A stretch of 6,016 nt of DNA, taken from the NCBI GenBank assembly GCA_964515395.1, contig CAZERC010000055.1, positions 1-6,016 on the forward strand, written 5' to 3'. The notes beneath the pieces are model-generated. The model worked only from the letters and a program-made list of their open reading frames with translations, had not been told where the DNA came from and made no database searches. The stretch is from UBA1876 sp964515395 (GTDB lineage: Bacteria; Synergistota; Synergistia; Synergistales; Thermovirgaceae). The position numbers were made by a program, and so were the translations under genes. Below, piece by piece: positions 1 to 6,016 of the stretch (its first letter is position 1; each line of letters begins with the position of its first letter).

Positions 1-18
1 ACCGTCTGCCGCCTTTTT
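1..18 (+). terminator. Right half of a rho-independent terminator cut by the window edge (probable)
   Basis: The window opens with a GC-rich arm (bases 1-13, ending CTGCCGCC) running straight into TTTTT (14-18), the shape of the 3' arm and U-tract of an intrinsic terminator. The complete terminator at 3468-3501 has the same style (GCCGCT followed by Ts). The 5' arm would lie before base 1 and cannot be seen. A weaker alternative lies wholly inside the window: CGTCTG (3-8) can pair with CAGACG (19-24), followed after three bases by TTTTT (28-32). Either reading implies that an upstream gene on the same strand ends just before this window. Confidence 0.4.
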
Positions 19-70
19 CAGACGACCTTTTTACAGCAGTTTAGGGGCTTGATCTGGTTTTAAACAGATA

Positions 71-79
71 AGAGGGTGA
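71..79 (+). promoter_or_regulatory. Ribosome binding site that decides the start of the AsmA-like gene
   Basis: AGAGGGTGA matches the anti-Shine-Dalgarno complement AGGAGGTGA at seven of nine positions, including an unbroken GGTGA (75-79). It ends four bases before ATG at 84. A TTG at 81, immediately in front of that ATG, would be only one base from GGTGA, so ATG 84 is the better start. Confidence 0.7.
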
Positions 80-83
80 TTTG

Positions 84-3000
84 ATGTCTAGAAAGTCTAC
101 AATTCTGCTGATCCTGATCGGTGTGGTGGTTCTCCTTGTCGTGGCGGCAATAAGCATTGATTACGGGACAGGTCTTGTGAGGGATACAGTAGCCGAAGCC
201 GTTCGGGACAACCTGGATTCCCAGATAGCCAGGGGAGCGGTCAGCGGGAATCCCTTCAAGGGATACAGGTTGTCGGATATCGCCATTGTGACCGACGGTG
301 AGGAGGTTCTGACCGCAGAACGGGTTACCGCAAAGGTTTCAGTCATCTCGTTGTTAACGGGCGGACCGCCGGTGTCGATGCTCGAGATTTCGGGGTTTTC
401 TTCCGACGTGGACAAAATCAACCGTTTGATTCCCAGGATCAAGCCAGGCGAAGGAGAGGGCGAACTCCCGATAAAGAGGTTGCGGATCGTCGACAGCACC
501 TTTCAATCGGAATGGGCGAAGGTAAATATTCGTGATATCCGCCTGGCCTTTGCGGGGGAAAAGATCCAAACGGATCTGGACCTCGTGGTTGACGAACTTC
601 CAGTAAAGGGCGAACTGGACCTGACCCGCGAGGGTGATACCTGGTCCATCGCCAAGATGGATGTGGACATAGGTCAGGGGAACCTGACCGCCAAGGGGCA
701 GCTTGCACCGAAATTGTCGTTGAAGGGGTCCCTGGAAGAACTCGAAGTCTCCTCCGTCGTGGCTTTCTGGCCCGAGGCGGACCAGTCTCTCTACAAGGGC
801 GACTTCTCCATGGAGTTTGCCGCCGAGGGGACGTGGCTGGATCCGGACATTTCGGGAAACATCGACTTTACGGGGGAGATGCTTGCGGGTTTCCCGGTGG
901 AACAGGCTACGGCCCGTTGGCGATTCCGGTCCAGACGGCTCGATGTGGCGGATCTTGACATGCGGCTTTTCGGGTTCCCCCTGGCCGGCAATCTGGCGTT
1001 TGCCTTCGATCCCGGTACTCCGCCGAGGATGCTGGTGAAACTCCAGGGATCTGCTGCAGATCTCGAGGCATTGGCCAAGGTTTCCGAGAAACTCGAAGGT
1101 GTGAGCGGAACGCTGGACACGTTTACGGTGGACCTGCAGGGTCCGGTGACGAGCCCTGAAGGCCGCGTGAACTTCGTAGCGGGGAAACTCGGATACAAGG
1201 GATACACTGTATCGGATACCGTCCTTGACGCCCGGATCAAGGGTGGAAATGTCACCATTAGCGGAAAGAGCGTTTTTGAAGGAGCCCCGGTCACTGTGGG
1301 CGGCAACGTGTCGAATTTCATGACCGACCCGGCAATAAACGTTTCAGGGACGCTTCGGTCGTTGTCTCTTGAGGTCGCAAGGAATCTGGTGCCCGCATTG
1401 AAGGAAATGAAGGCGTCAGGACGCGTCAACGCAGACTACAAGGTCTCGGGGAGGTTGCCTGATGTTGTAATTTCCGGAAAAGCCTGGTCCGACAAACTTT
1501 CCGTCATGGATTATGTCTTTTCGAAGGTTGCTTCTTTATTTGATTACAACCTCAAGGCCGACACGCTCCGGTTTTCGGACCTGAAGGCGGGATGGAAACA
1601 GGCAACCATCACAGGAAGCGGGAAGATCTCGAAACTGTCCTCAGAAAACCGAAGCGGCGACATCGCTATCCGTGCAGGAAACCTTGATTCCGCCTTTTTC
1701 GCCGAGTACTATCCTCCCGTTGCAGAATACGACCTCAAGGGCACCATGGCCGTCGAGGCACAGATAAAGGGAGCCCTTTTAAACCCGACCATTGATGTTT
1801 CTTTGACGTCGCCTTCGCTTTCTGTGAAGGATGGCTACAGATTTACCAACCTCAAGGCAGGCACGAGCCTCGAGAGCATCCCGGCAGGCATTCCCTCCGA
1901 CATCAGGCTGGATATGTCGGCCGATACGGCGACTGCAGCAGGCATGGTGCTCCGGAATGTGAAAGTGGGGCTCAGGAAAAAGGATCAGGTCGTTACAATC
2001 AGCGAAGGCAAGGCGGTTTTCGGCGGCGGAGATGTTTCAGCCACCGGTACGGTTACCCTGGCGGAACCGGCGGAAAAATCGACGCTGGATCTCGTCGTGA
2101 ACGCATCAAAGGTCGATCTCGGCAATGTCTCAATCGGGGGTGGAAAAGGTCTTCCCGCAAGCGGAGTGGTTACTGCAGAGGCCCATGTTTCCGGAACGGT
2201 GGGAAATCCACAAATTGCAGCGAATGCGTCTGCACCCTTTGTCGCCGCTTCCGGTGTGAAGGTCGATGGCGTAAAGGTGAAACTTGCAGGCGATATGAAC
2301 AATCTCTCCATTGAAGAAATGTCTGGTAAAGTCGGTGAAGGATCGATCGCCGTCACCGGTGATGTCAAGCCGGCCCCCTTTGCTGCGGATGTTTCCGTAA
2401 ACGGTCAAAACCTGGATCTCAAGCCCATGACGAGCCGGTTCGAGATGCTTGATGCCTACGATATCAAAGGAACCATGGACCTGGTTTTTAACGGACATTT
2501 CGAGAAGGGCAAAAACAACGGCAAAGGAAAGGCCACGTCAGCTTCGGTCCGTTTCATGGGTATGAACTTCACCGATATCTCGATTCCCTTCGAACTCATC
2601 GATGAGAGACTCGTTTCCTCAAACGGAACGGCGACATTCTATGGCGGTAAGGTTTCCAACAAGGGAGCCCTGAATCTGAACAACATGAGCTTTACCGACG
2701 ATGCAGAAGTCAAGGGAACAGATGTGAACGCCCTGTTGAAGGAGGCCTTCAATGTCAAGGGAAATATTACCGGGAAAGCCGACATCTTTGCCGAAGTGTC
2801 GGGTTCCTTTGGGAAAAATGGCTTGAGATACAGCGGCAAGGGACGCATGAAGATGGGCCGTGGAGCTGTTACGGGCTTCAAACTTGTGGATATCGCAACT
2901 GCCGTGTACGGGACGAAAGGCATAAACTACGCCTCGGTTTATGCTCCGTTCAACCTGGAGACGGGCCGCATCATCCTGAACAGCGACACGTTGGCCGAAG

Positions 3001-3428
3001 CTCCTGAAGGCGACCCGATCTACAGGTACTTTTCTGCGACGGGTCCAGTCGGGCCCGGAAACAATCTCAACCTCAACTGCAGCGGCAAGTTGAACGTCAA
3101 GGTCATCAACGCCGTGTTGGGCGGTGTCGCCGGTGGCGCGGCAGGCCTTACGGGAACACAGAACATCATCGGAATTCTCGAGGGTGCTCTCAAGGGAGCG
3201 GAAACAAGGATGAAAGAAGACGATTTCAGGGATGTGAGCTTTACCTTGAAGGGAACCTTCGACAAGCCGAGTATTTCGAACGTGAAAGTCTCCGTGCCGG
3301 AGAAACAGGAGCAGACAACACAGCCCGCCGAGTTGGAGACAGAGGAGACAGAGGTGAAAGAGCAGATGGGGAAAAAAGATATAGAAGAAAAGATAAAAGA
3401 GGAAATCTTCAACAAGATCTTTGATTAA
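84..3428 (+). CDS. AsmA/TamB-like envelope protein (bridge-like lipid transport family), 1114 aa
   Basis: This is a large AsmA-family protein, inferred to be anchored in the inner membrane and to span the periplasm. Relatives (AsmA, TamB, YhdP, YdbH) are implicated in moving phospholipids between the inner and outer membranes. Residues 2-5 are polar and basic (SRKS), and 7-23 form one hydrophobic helix (ILLILIGVVVLLVVAAI), an uncleaved signal anchor. The rest is dominated by short alternating beta strands with no further obvious membrane helix. Degenerate motifs of the form G-T-x(2-3)-P-x-I-x-G recur near residues 249, 353, 412, 456, 563, 704 and 1057. Residues about 880-1069 look like the AsmA C-terminal domain (GKGRMKMGRGAVTGF near 917; LKGTFDKPSISNVKV at the end). 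A Gly/Ala-rich hydrophobic stretch lies at 1007-1038. The tail (1072-1114) is Glu/Lys-rich and ends in a probable amphipathic helix, KKDIEEKIKEEIFNKIFD. The only cysteine is residue 999. A strong terminator follows, so it is probably monocistronic. The family call is firm; the cargo and the subfamily are unknown. Confidence 0.9.
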   Translation: MSRKSTILLILIGVVVLLVVAAISIDYGTGLVRDTVAEAVRDNLDSQIARGAVSGNPFKGYRLSDIAIVTDGEEVLTAERVTAKVSVISLLTGGPPVSMLEISGFSSDVDKINRLIPRIKPGEGEGELPIKRLRIVDSTFQSEWAKVNIRDIRLAFAGEKIQTDLDLVVDELPVKGELDLTREGDTWSIAKMDVDIGQGNLTAKGQLAPKLSLKGSLEELEVSSVVAFWPEADQSLYKGDFSMEFAAEGTWLDPDISGNIDFTGEMLAGFPVEQATARWRFRSRRLDVADLDMRLFGFPLAGNLAFAFDPGTPPRMLVKLQGSAADLEALAKVSEKLEGVSGTLDTFTVDLQGPVTSPEGRVNFVAGKLGYKGYTVSDTVLDARIKGGNVTISGKSVFEGAPVTVGGNVSNFMTDPAINVSGTLRSLSLEVARNLVPALKEMKASGRVNADYKVSGRLPDVVISGKAWSDKLSVMDYVFSKVASLFDYNLKADTLRFSDLKAGWKQATITGSGKISKLSSENRSGDIAIRAGNLDSAFFAEYYPPVAEYDLKGTMAVEAQIKGALLNPTIDVSLTSPSLSVKDGYRFTNLKAGTSLESIPAGIPSDIRLDMSADTATAAGMVLRNVKVGLRKKDQVVTISEGKAVFGGGDVSATGTVTLAEPAEKSTLDLVVNASKVDLGNVSIGGGKGLPASGVVTAEAHVSGTVGNPQIAANASAPFVAASGVKVDGVKVKLAGDMNNLSIEEMSGKVGEGSIAVTGDVKPAPFAADVSVNGQNLDLKPMTSRFEMLDAYDIKGTMDLVFNGHFEKGKNNGKGKATSASVRFMGMNFTDISIPFELIDERLVSSNGTATFYGGKVSNKGALNLNNMSFTDDAEVKGTDVNALLKEAFNVKGNITGKADIFAEVSGSFGKNGLRYSGKGRMKMGRGAVTGFKLVDIATAVYGTKGINYASVYAPFNLETGRIILNSDTLAEAPEGDPIYRYFSATGPVGPGNNLNLNCSGKLNVKVINAVLGGVAGGAAGLTGTQNIIGILEGALKGAETRMKEDDFRDVSFTLKGTFDKPSISNVKVSVPEKQEQTTQPAELETEETEVKEQMGKKDIEEKIKEEIFNKIFD
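3335..3354 (+). repeat. Two tandem copies of the 9-mer GGAGACAGA inside the AsmA-like gene
   Basis: GGAGACAGA occurs at 3335-3343 and again at 3344-3352, followed by GG that starts a third partial copy. The period is a multiple of three, so the reading frame is kept. It encodes a Glu/Thr run (ETEETE) in the charged linker before the terminal helix. The copy number could vary between strains without breaking the gene. Confidence 0.75.
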
Positions 3429-3467
3429 ACGAATTGCACGGACAGGGGATGTCTGACGGATACGTGG

Positions 3468-3501
3468 AAAAGCGGCGGGCTTTCGGGCCCGCCGCTTTTT
3501 T
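3468..3501 (+). terminator. Strong rho-independent terminator after the AsmA-like gene
   Basis: AGCGGCGGGC (3471-3480) and GCCCGCCGCT (3487-3496) form a perfect 10-bp, very GC-rich stem around the 6-base loop TTTCGG, and the T-run continues to 3501. The AAA at 3468-3470 can pair with the first Ts and extend the stem to 13 bp. The A-run on the other side is short, so termination from the opposite direction is possible but less favourable. It lies 39 nt after the stop codon at 3426-3428 and separates this gene from the GGT-like gene. Confidence 0.93.
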
Positions 3502-3534
3502 CGAACATCGGACAACGGAGGCGATCCCTCGGAT

Positions 3535-3552
3535 TGGACACCCGGGTGTCCA
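3535..3552. repeat. Perfect 18-bp palindrome between the AsmA-like and GGT-like genes
   Basis: TGGACACCCGGGTGTCCA is identical to its own reverse complement, with no spacer. It lies 33 bases after the terminator T-run and 95 bases before the GGT-like start codon. A spacer-free palindrome is a poor hairpin but a typical binding site for a dimeric regulator or a modification enzyme. No T-run follows, so it is not a terminator. Its role is not shown by the sequence. Confidence 0.6.
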
Positions 3553-3627
3553 TGACGCCGGGCGAAATTCCAGGCAGGTGCTACAATTTTTCTATACGAC
3601 ATCTGGTTCGCCCATAATGCGGTTGAT

Positions 3628-3633
3628 GAGAGG
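3628..3633 (+). promoter_or_regulatory. Distant, weak ribosome binding site for the GGT-like gene
   Basis: GAGAGG is the best purine-rich match ahead of the ATG at 3648, but it sits 14 bases upstream, farther than the usual 5-10. The intervening bases (CGGCGGGTTATTTC) contain only the poor alternative GGCGGG. The next in-frame ATG (3690) has no purine-rich site at all, and starting there would drop conserved-looking N-terminal residues, so ATG 3648 is kept. Translation initiation may be modest. Confidence 0.4.
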
Positions 3634-3647
3634 CGGCGGGTTATTTC

Positions 3648-5258
3648 ATGGGTTTTGATTTTTTGAATTATCCATATCCATCTCAGCGTATGACCGTCTT
3701 CGGAAAAAGAGGAATGGTCGCGACGTCACAGCCTTTGGCGGCACAGGCGGGACTCAGGGTGATGCAAAGAGGCGGTAACGCCGTGGATGCTGCCGTCGCG
3801 ACGGCCGCCTGCCTTACAGTGGTTGAACCCACCTCAAACGGAATCGGCGGAGATGCCTTCGCCCTCGTGTGGAGCAGGGGGAAACTGCACGGACTCAACG
3901 CGAGCGGTCCGGCTCCGAAGTCCATCTCAATTGAGGCTCTGCAAAAGCGGGGACTCACAGAAATACCTGCCTTCGGCCCTGTCCCGGTCACGGTTCCGGG
4001 TGTCCCGGCGGCCTGGGCGGAACTTTCCGGGCAATTCGGCCGGCTGCCTTTTGCAGAGGTTCTGGAACCTGCCGTCGAGTACGCCGAAAGGGGCTTTCCC
4101 GTTTCACCTGTAACGGGAATGCACTGGGAAGAAGCAATGGCTTTGTACGAAAAAGAGCTTGACGGGGAGTCATTCAGCCACTGGCGCCGGGTGTTTGCCC
4201 CCCGCGGAAAGCAGCCGGGAATCGGCGAGGTGTGGAATTCACCGGATCATGCCAGGACATTGCGCCTGATCTCGGAATCAAAGGCGGAATCTTTTTACAG
4301 GGGAAGCCTTGCTGAAGACATCGTCCGTTTTTTGAAGTCAAAAGACGGTTTTCTTGAGAAAGAGGATCTCGAAAACTTCAGCCCGGAATGGGTGCAGCCT
4401 GTCCATGTACATTACAAGGGGTATGACGTCTGGGAAATCCCGCCGAACGGACAGGGACTGGTGGCCCTCATGGCGCTGAACATTCTCAAGGGACTCGAGC
4501 TCGGAGCAAAAGATGAGGAAGCTTCCTTTCACCGGCAGATCGAGGCCCTGAAACTGGCCTTTGCCGACGGGAAAGCCCATATCACCGATCCCGTAAAAAT
4601 GACTGTGAGCGTTGGGGATCTCCTTTCCGATGGATTTGCTGCAAAGCGAAGAAAACTGATTACGGAAAACGCCCTGGAGCCATACCCGGGGCGTCCGGAA
4701 AGAGGAGGGACCGTTTACCTGGCGACTGCGGACGGAGAAGGGAACATGGTTTCTTTCATCCAGAGCAACTACATGTCCTTTGGTTCGGGAATGGTGGTGC
4801 CCGGAACGGGAATCACCCTGCAGAACAGGGGATGCAATTTTTCCATGGACCCCGGGCATCCAAATGCCCTTGAACCGGGCAAAAGAACCTATCACACGAT
4901 CATTCCCGGTTTCCTGACGAAAGACGGCGAGCCGGTGGGGCCTTTCGGCGTCATGGGAGGCTTCATGCAGCCCCAGGGACACCTGCAGGTCCTGGTGAAT
5001 ACCATCGACTACAAGCTCAATCCACAAGCGGCTCTGGATGCGCCGAGATGGCAATGGACAGGCGGAAAGACCATTTTCTTCGAGCATGAAGTGCCCCGTC
5101 ACGTGGTGCAGGCGCTGGCAAGAAGAGGACACGACGTAAGGATAGCCGCCTTCAGCGAATCCTTCGGGAGGGGACAGATCATCTGGAGGGATGCATCATC
5201 GGGAGTGCTCCAGGGTGGAACAGAGAAGAGAACCGATGGCACCATAGCCGCCTGGTAA
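3648..5258 (+). CDS. ggt: Gamma-glutamyltransferase-family Ntn-hydrolase, cytoplasmic YwrD-like type, 536 aa
   Basis: This is a full-length member of the gamma-glutamyltransferase (glutathione hydrolase) family, whose members cleave gamma-glutamyl amides such as glutathione after cutting themselves in two. The large-subunit signature is clear: MVATSQPLAAQAG (23-35), GGNAVDAAVA (42-51) and PTSNGIGGDAFALVW (61-75). The self-cleavage site and nucleophile is Thr355 in GGTVYLATADGEGNMVSF, giving chains of about 354 and 182 residues. GVMGGFMQPQGH (434-445) carries the oxyanion-hole glycines 437-438, and the C-terminal part has the usual AALDAPRW (461-468). There is no signal peptide, unlike periplasmic E. 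coli Ggt, so a cytoplasmic location is inferred. By an eye alignment several glutamate-binding residues of E. coli Ggt differ: Arg114 becomes Asn84, Gln430 becomes Arg394, Asp433 becomes Asn397, and Ser462-463 become His416-Thr417. Family membership and autoprocessing are well supported; gamma-glutamyl specificity is not. The gene follows a terminator and appears to be a separate unit. Confidence 0.92.
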   Translation: MGFDFLNYPYPSQRMTVFGKRGMVATSQPLAAQAGLRVMQRGGNAVDAAVATAACLTVVEPTSNGIGGDAFALVWSRGKLHGLNASGPAPKSISIEALQKRGLTEIPAFGPVPVTVPGVPAAWAELSGQFGRLPFAEVLEPAVEYAERGFPVSPVTGMHWEEAMALYEKELDGESFSHWRRVFAPRGKQPGIGEVWNSPDHARTLRLISESKAESFYRGSLAEDIVRFLKSKDGFLEKEDLENFSPEWVQPVHVHYKGYDVWEIPPNGQGLVALMALNILKGLELGAKDEEASFHRQIEALKLAFADGKAHITDPVKMTVSVGDLLSDGFAAKRRKLITENALEPYPGRPERGGTVYLATADGEGNMVSFIQSNYMSFGSGMVVPGTGITLQNRGCNFSMDPGHPNALEPGKRTYHTIIPGFLTKDGEPVGPFGVMGGFMQPQGHLQVLVNTIDYKLNPQAALDAPRWQWTGGKTIFFEHEVPRHVVQALARRGHDVRIAAFSESFGRGQIIWRDASSGVLQGGTEKRTDGTIAAW

Positions 5259-5273
5259 AGAGAACTGAAAAGA

Positions 5274-5879
5274 TCATGTTCTGGTGTCGCGGAAGTTGCC
5301 ACCGTCGGCCGGAGGAGGAATTTTTCTCTGTTTGAATCGCCGGTGGATTTTTTTGCCTGCCCAGACGAGCAGGAAGGCAACGAGCCCCAGTGTGACCAGG
5401 GGCAGGAGCACGGCCAAAACGGAGAGAAGAATGGATCCGCCCGTCTCTACGGTGGAGACTGCGGGATTGCCGAGACCTCCGGTCGTGGCCGCTGATGCGG
5501 CGCGAATCATGACGGAGGTACCCTGGATGACTCCGGCCGTACCCCCTCCGGCAATTGTGGCGATGCTCCATTTGAGGAAGGGAGGCAATTCCGGCAGAAC
5601 CGATGCGGTGATGAATGTCCCGGCAACAACGGCTGCCGGGGTGGCCACGGCGTCAAGCATGTTGTCCACCCAGGGAATGTAGTAACCTCCTATCTCGAAG
5701 AAGGTCGCCACACCGAGAGCCATGGACGCCATGGGTGTAGCTGCCCACTGAAAGCTGTCGGCCAATTCCAGATGACCCGTCTGGGCGGCCAGGCTCAGGG
5801 CAAAGAGCGGTACAAATACCCGGAACCCGCAAGCCGCACTTAGTCCGATTCCAATAAAAAGGGCAAGCAATGCTTCCAT
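5274..5879 (-). CDS. DUF4126 family integral membrane protein of unknown function, 201 aa
   Basis: The protein matches the DUF4126 family as I know it: GIGLSAACGFRVFVPLFALSL (11-31, abridged here as the N-terminal helix), EIGGYYIPWVDNMLDAVATP (62-81), the Gly-rich IAGGGTAG (109-116), and GNPAVSTVET (137-146). Hydrophobic segments near 3-32, 47-67, 76-95, 102-120 and 147-174 suggest four to five membrane helices. A basic tail (KKIHRRFKQRK, 176-186) should lie in the cytoplasm by the positive-inside rule. The family has no established function. The start is set at ATG 5877-5879, where family similarity begins; the frame stays open upstream to 6008, but those 43 residues look like non-coding translation. 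There is no Shine-Dalgarno sequence and a promoter-like -10 ends seven bases upstream, suggesting leaderless translation. The stop lies 15 bases from the stop of the convergent GGT-like gene. Confidence 0.85.
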   Translation of the reverse strand: MEALLALFIGIGLSAACGFRVFVPLFALSLAAQTGHLELADSFQWAATPMASMALGVATFFEIGGYYIPWVDNMLDAVATPAAVVAGTFITASVLPELPPFLKWSIATIAGGGTAGVIQGTSVMIRAASAATTGGLGNPAVSTVETGGSILLSVLAVLLPLVTLGLVAFLLVWAGKKIHRRFKQRKIPPPADGGNFRDTRT

Positions 5880-5886
5880 GGTGTGT

Positions 5887-5915
5887 ATTCTAGGGGGAAT
5901 CCCGCCGATTGGAAA
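5887..5915 (-). promoter_or_regulatory. Candidate sigma-70-type promoter for the DUF4126 gene
   Basis: Read on the minus strand, TTTCCA (5915-5910, four of six matches to TTGACA) and TAGAAT (5892-5887, five of six matches to TATAAT) are separated by exactly 17 bases. After TAGAAT come seven bases, ACACACC, and then the ATG. The expected transcription start therefore falls on or next to the A of the start codon. The absence of a purine-rich ribosome site in the same interval fits this. No transcript evidence is available here. Confidence 0.5.
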
Positions 5916-5961
5916 GATCGTGCCTGCCGGATCGGACACCGACGTAAGGCAGCTTTGGTGA

Positions 5962-6003
5962 TTTTGCACGTCGATACCGGTACATGTGCAAAAACCTGCA
6001 AAA
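5962..6003. repeat. TGCAAAA heptamer cluster with an 8-bp dyad, operator-like
   Basis: TTTTGCAC (5962-5969) and GTGCAAAA (5986-5993) are perfect inverted arms 16 bases apart, and the spacer contains the palindrome TACCGGTA (5975-5982) almost at the dyad centre. A further TGCAAAA (5997-6003) follows the one at 5987-5993 at a 10-bp period, about one helical turn. Neither strand has a T-run after the dyad, so it is not an intrinsic terminator. It lies 83-124 bases upstream of the DUF4126 start and may belong to that gene or to one beyond the window. Binding by a regulator is an inference. Confidence 0.5.
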
Positions 6004-6016
6004 TTCACGATACTAT

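Noticed and set aside
3582..3598. TACAAT (3582-3587) and TATACG (3593-3598) as a -10 element for the GGT-like gene
   Set aside because: No acceptable -35 hexamer lies 16-18 bases upstream of either (CGGGCG and CCAGGC instead), and no sigma-54 -24/-12 pair is visible. A promoter must exist nearby, but I cannot place it.
2619..3602. A 327-codon open frame on the minus strand opposite the end of the AsmA-like gene
   Set aside because: Its translation is low-complexity and family-free (runs of F and L opposite the Glu/Lys-rich tail), it crosses the strong terminator hairpin, and it lies antisense to a well-supported gene.
3434..3658. A 74-codon plus-strand frame in the gap between the first two genes
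   Set aside because: It begins with TTG without a ribosome site, runs through the terminator hairpin and overlaps the start of the GGT-like gene. The protein resembles nothing I recognise.
4338..5132. A 264-codon minus-strand frame inside the GGT-like gene
   Set aside because: It is fully antisense to a gene with clear family motifs, its translation has no recognisable domain, and long antisense frames are common in such coding sequence.
5355..5380. Hairpin TTGCCTGC / GCAGGAAGGCAA near the 3' end of the DUF4126 gene as a terminator
   Set aside because: The stem is interrupted by a bulge, the T-run precedes rather than follows it on the plus strand, and it lies within coding sequence.
5880..6008. 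N-terminal extension of the DUF4126 protein by 43 residues
   Set aside because: The frame is open, but the residues do not look like a signal or membrane segment, have no ribosome site at the upstream ATG, and would include the heptamer/dyad region. DUF4126 similarity begins at the ATG at 5879.

Overview
The window holds three complete protein genes and looks like an ordinary, compact piece of a Gram-negative chromosome. In order they are a long AsmA/TamB-like envelope protein (+, 84-3428), a gamma-glutamyltransferase-family Ntn-hydrolase of the cytoplasmic YwrD-like type (+, 3648-5258), and a DUF4126 integral membrane protein (-, 5274-5879). The AsmA-like protein implies a double-membrane envelope. 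The moderately GC-rich coding style and the gene content would suit a Desulfobacterota-like (former Deltaproteobacteria) lineage, but that placement is an impression, not something the sequence proves.

Layout. Bases 1-18 look like the downstream half of a rho-independent terminator whose other half lies outside the window. Bases 19-83 are a short leader with a good ribosome binding site for the AsmA-like gene. That gene ends at 3428 and is followed 39 nt later by a very strong GC-rich hairpin plus T-run (3468-3501), so it is probably transcribed alone. The gap 3502-3647 before the GGT-like gene contains a perfect 18-bp palindrome and no clear promoter. The GGT-like gene and the DUF4126 gene converge with only 15 nt between their stop codons and no obvious terminator. 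The DUF4126 gene has no Shine-Dalgarno sequence, and a promoter-like pair places the transcription start at or next to its ATG, which suggests a leaderless mRNA. The last 60 bases carry three copies of the heptamer TGCAAAA, two of them forming a dyad and two directly repeated at a 10-bp period, which resembles an operator.

How the genes relate. Nothing in the layout ties the three into one pathway: each appears to have its own transcription unit. The AsmA-like protein would act in the periplasm between inner and outer membrane. The GGT-like enzyme lacks a signal peptide and probably works in the cytoplasm. DUF4126 sits in the inner membrane with unknown function. I saw no tRNA, rRNA, CRISPR array, insertion sequence or phage gene. 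I found no convincing new multi-gene system; the most interesting points are the altered substrate-pocket residues of the GGT-like enzyme, the apparent leaderless start of the DUF4126 gene, and the heptamer/dyad cluster upstream of it.
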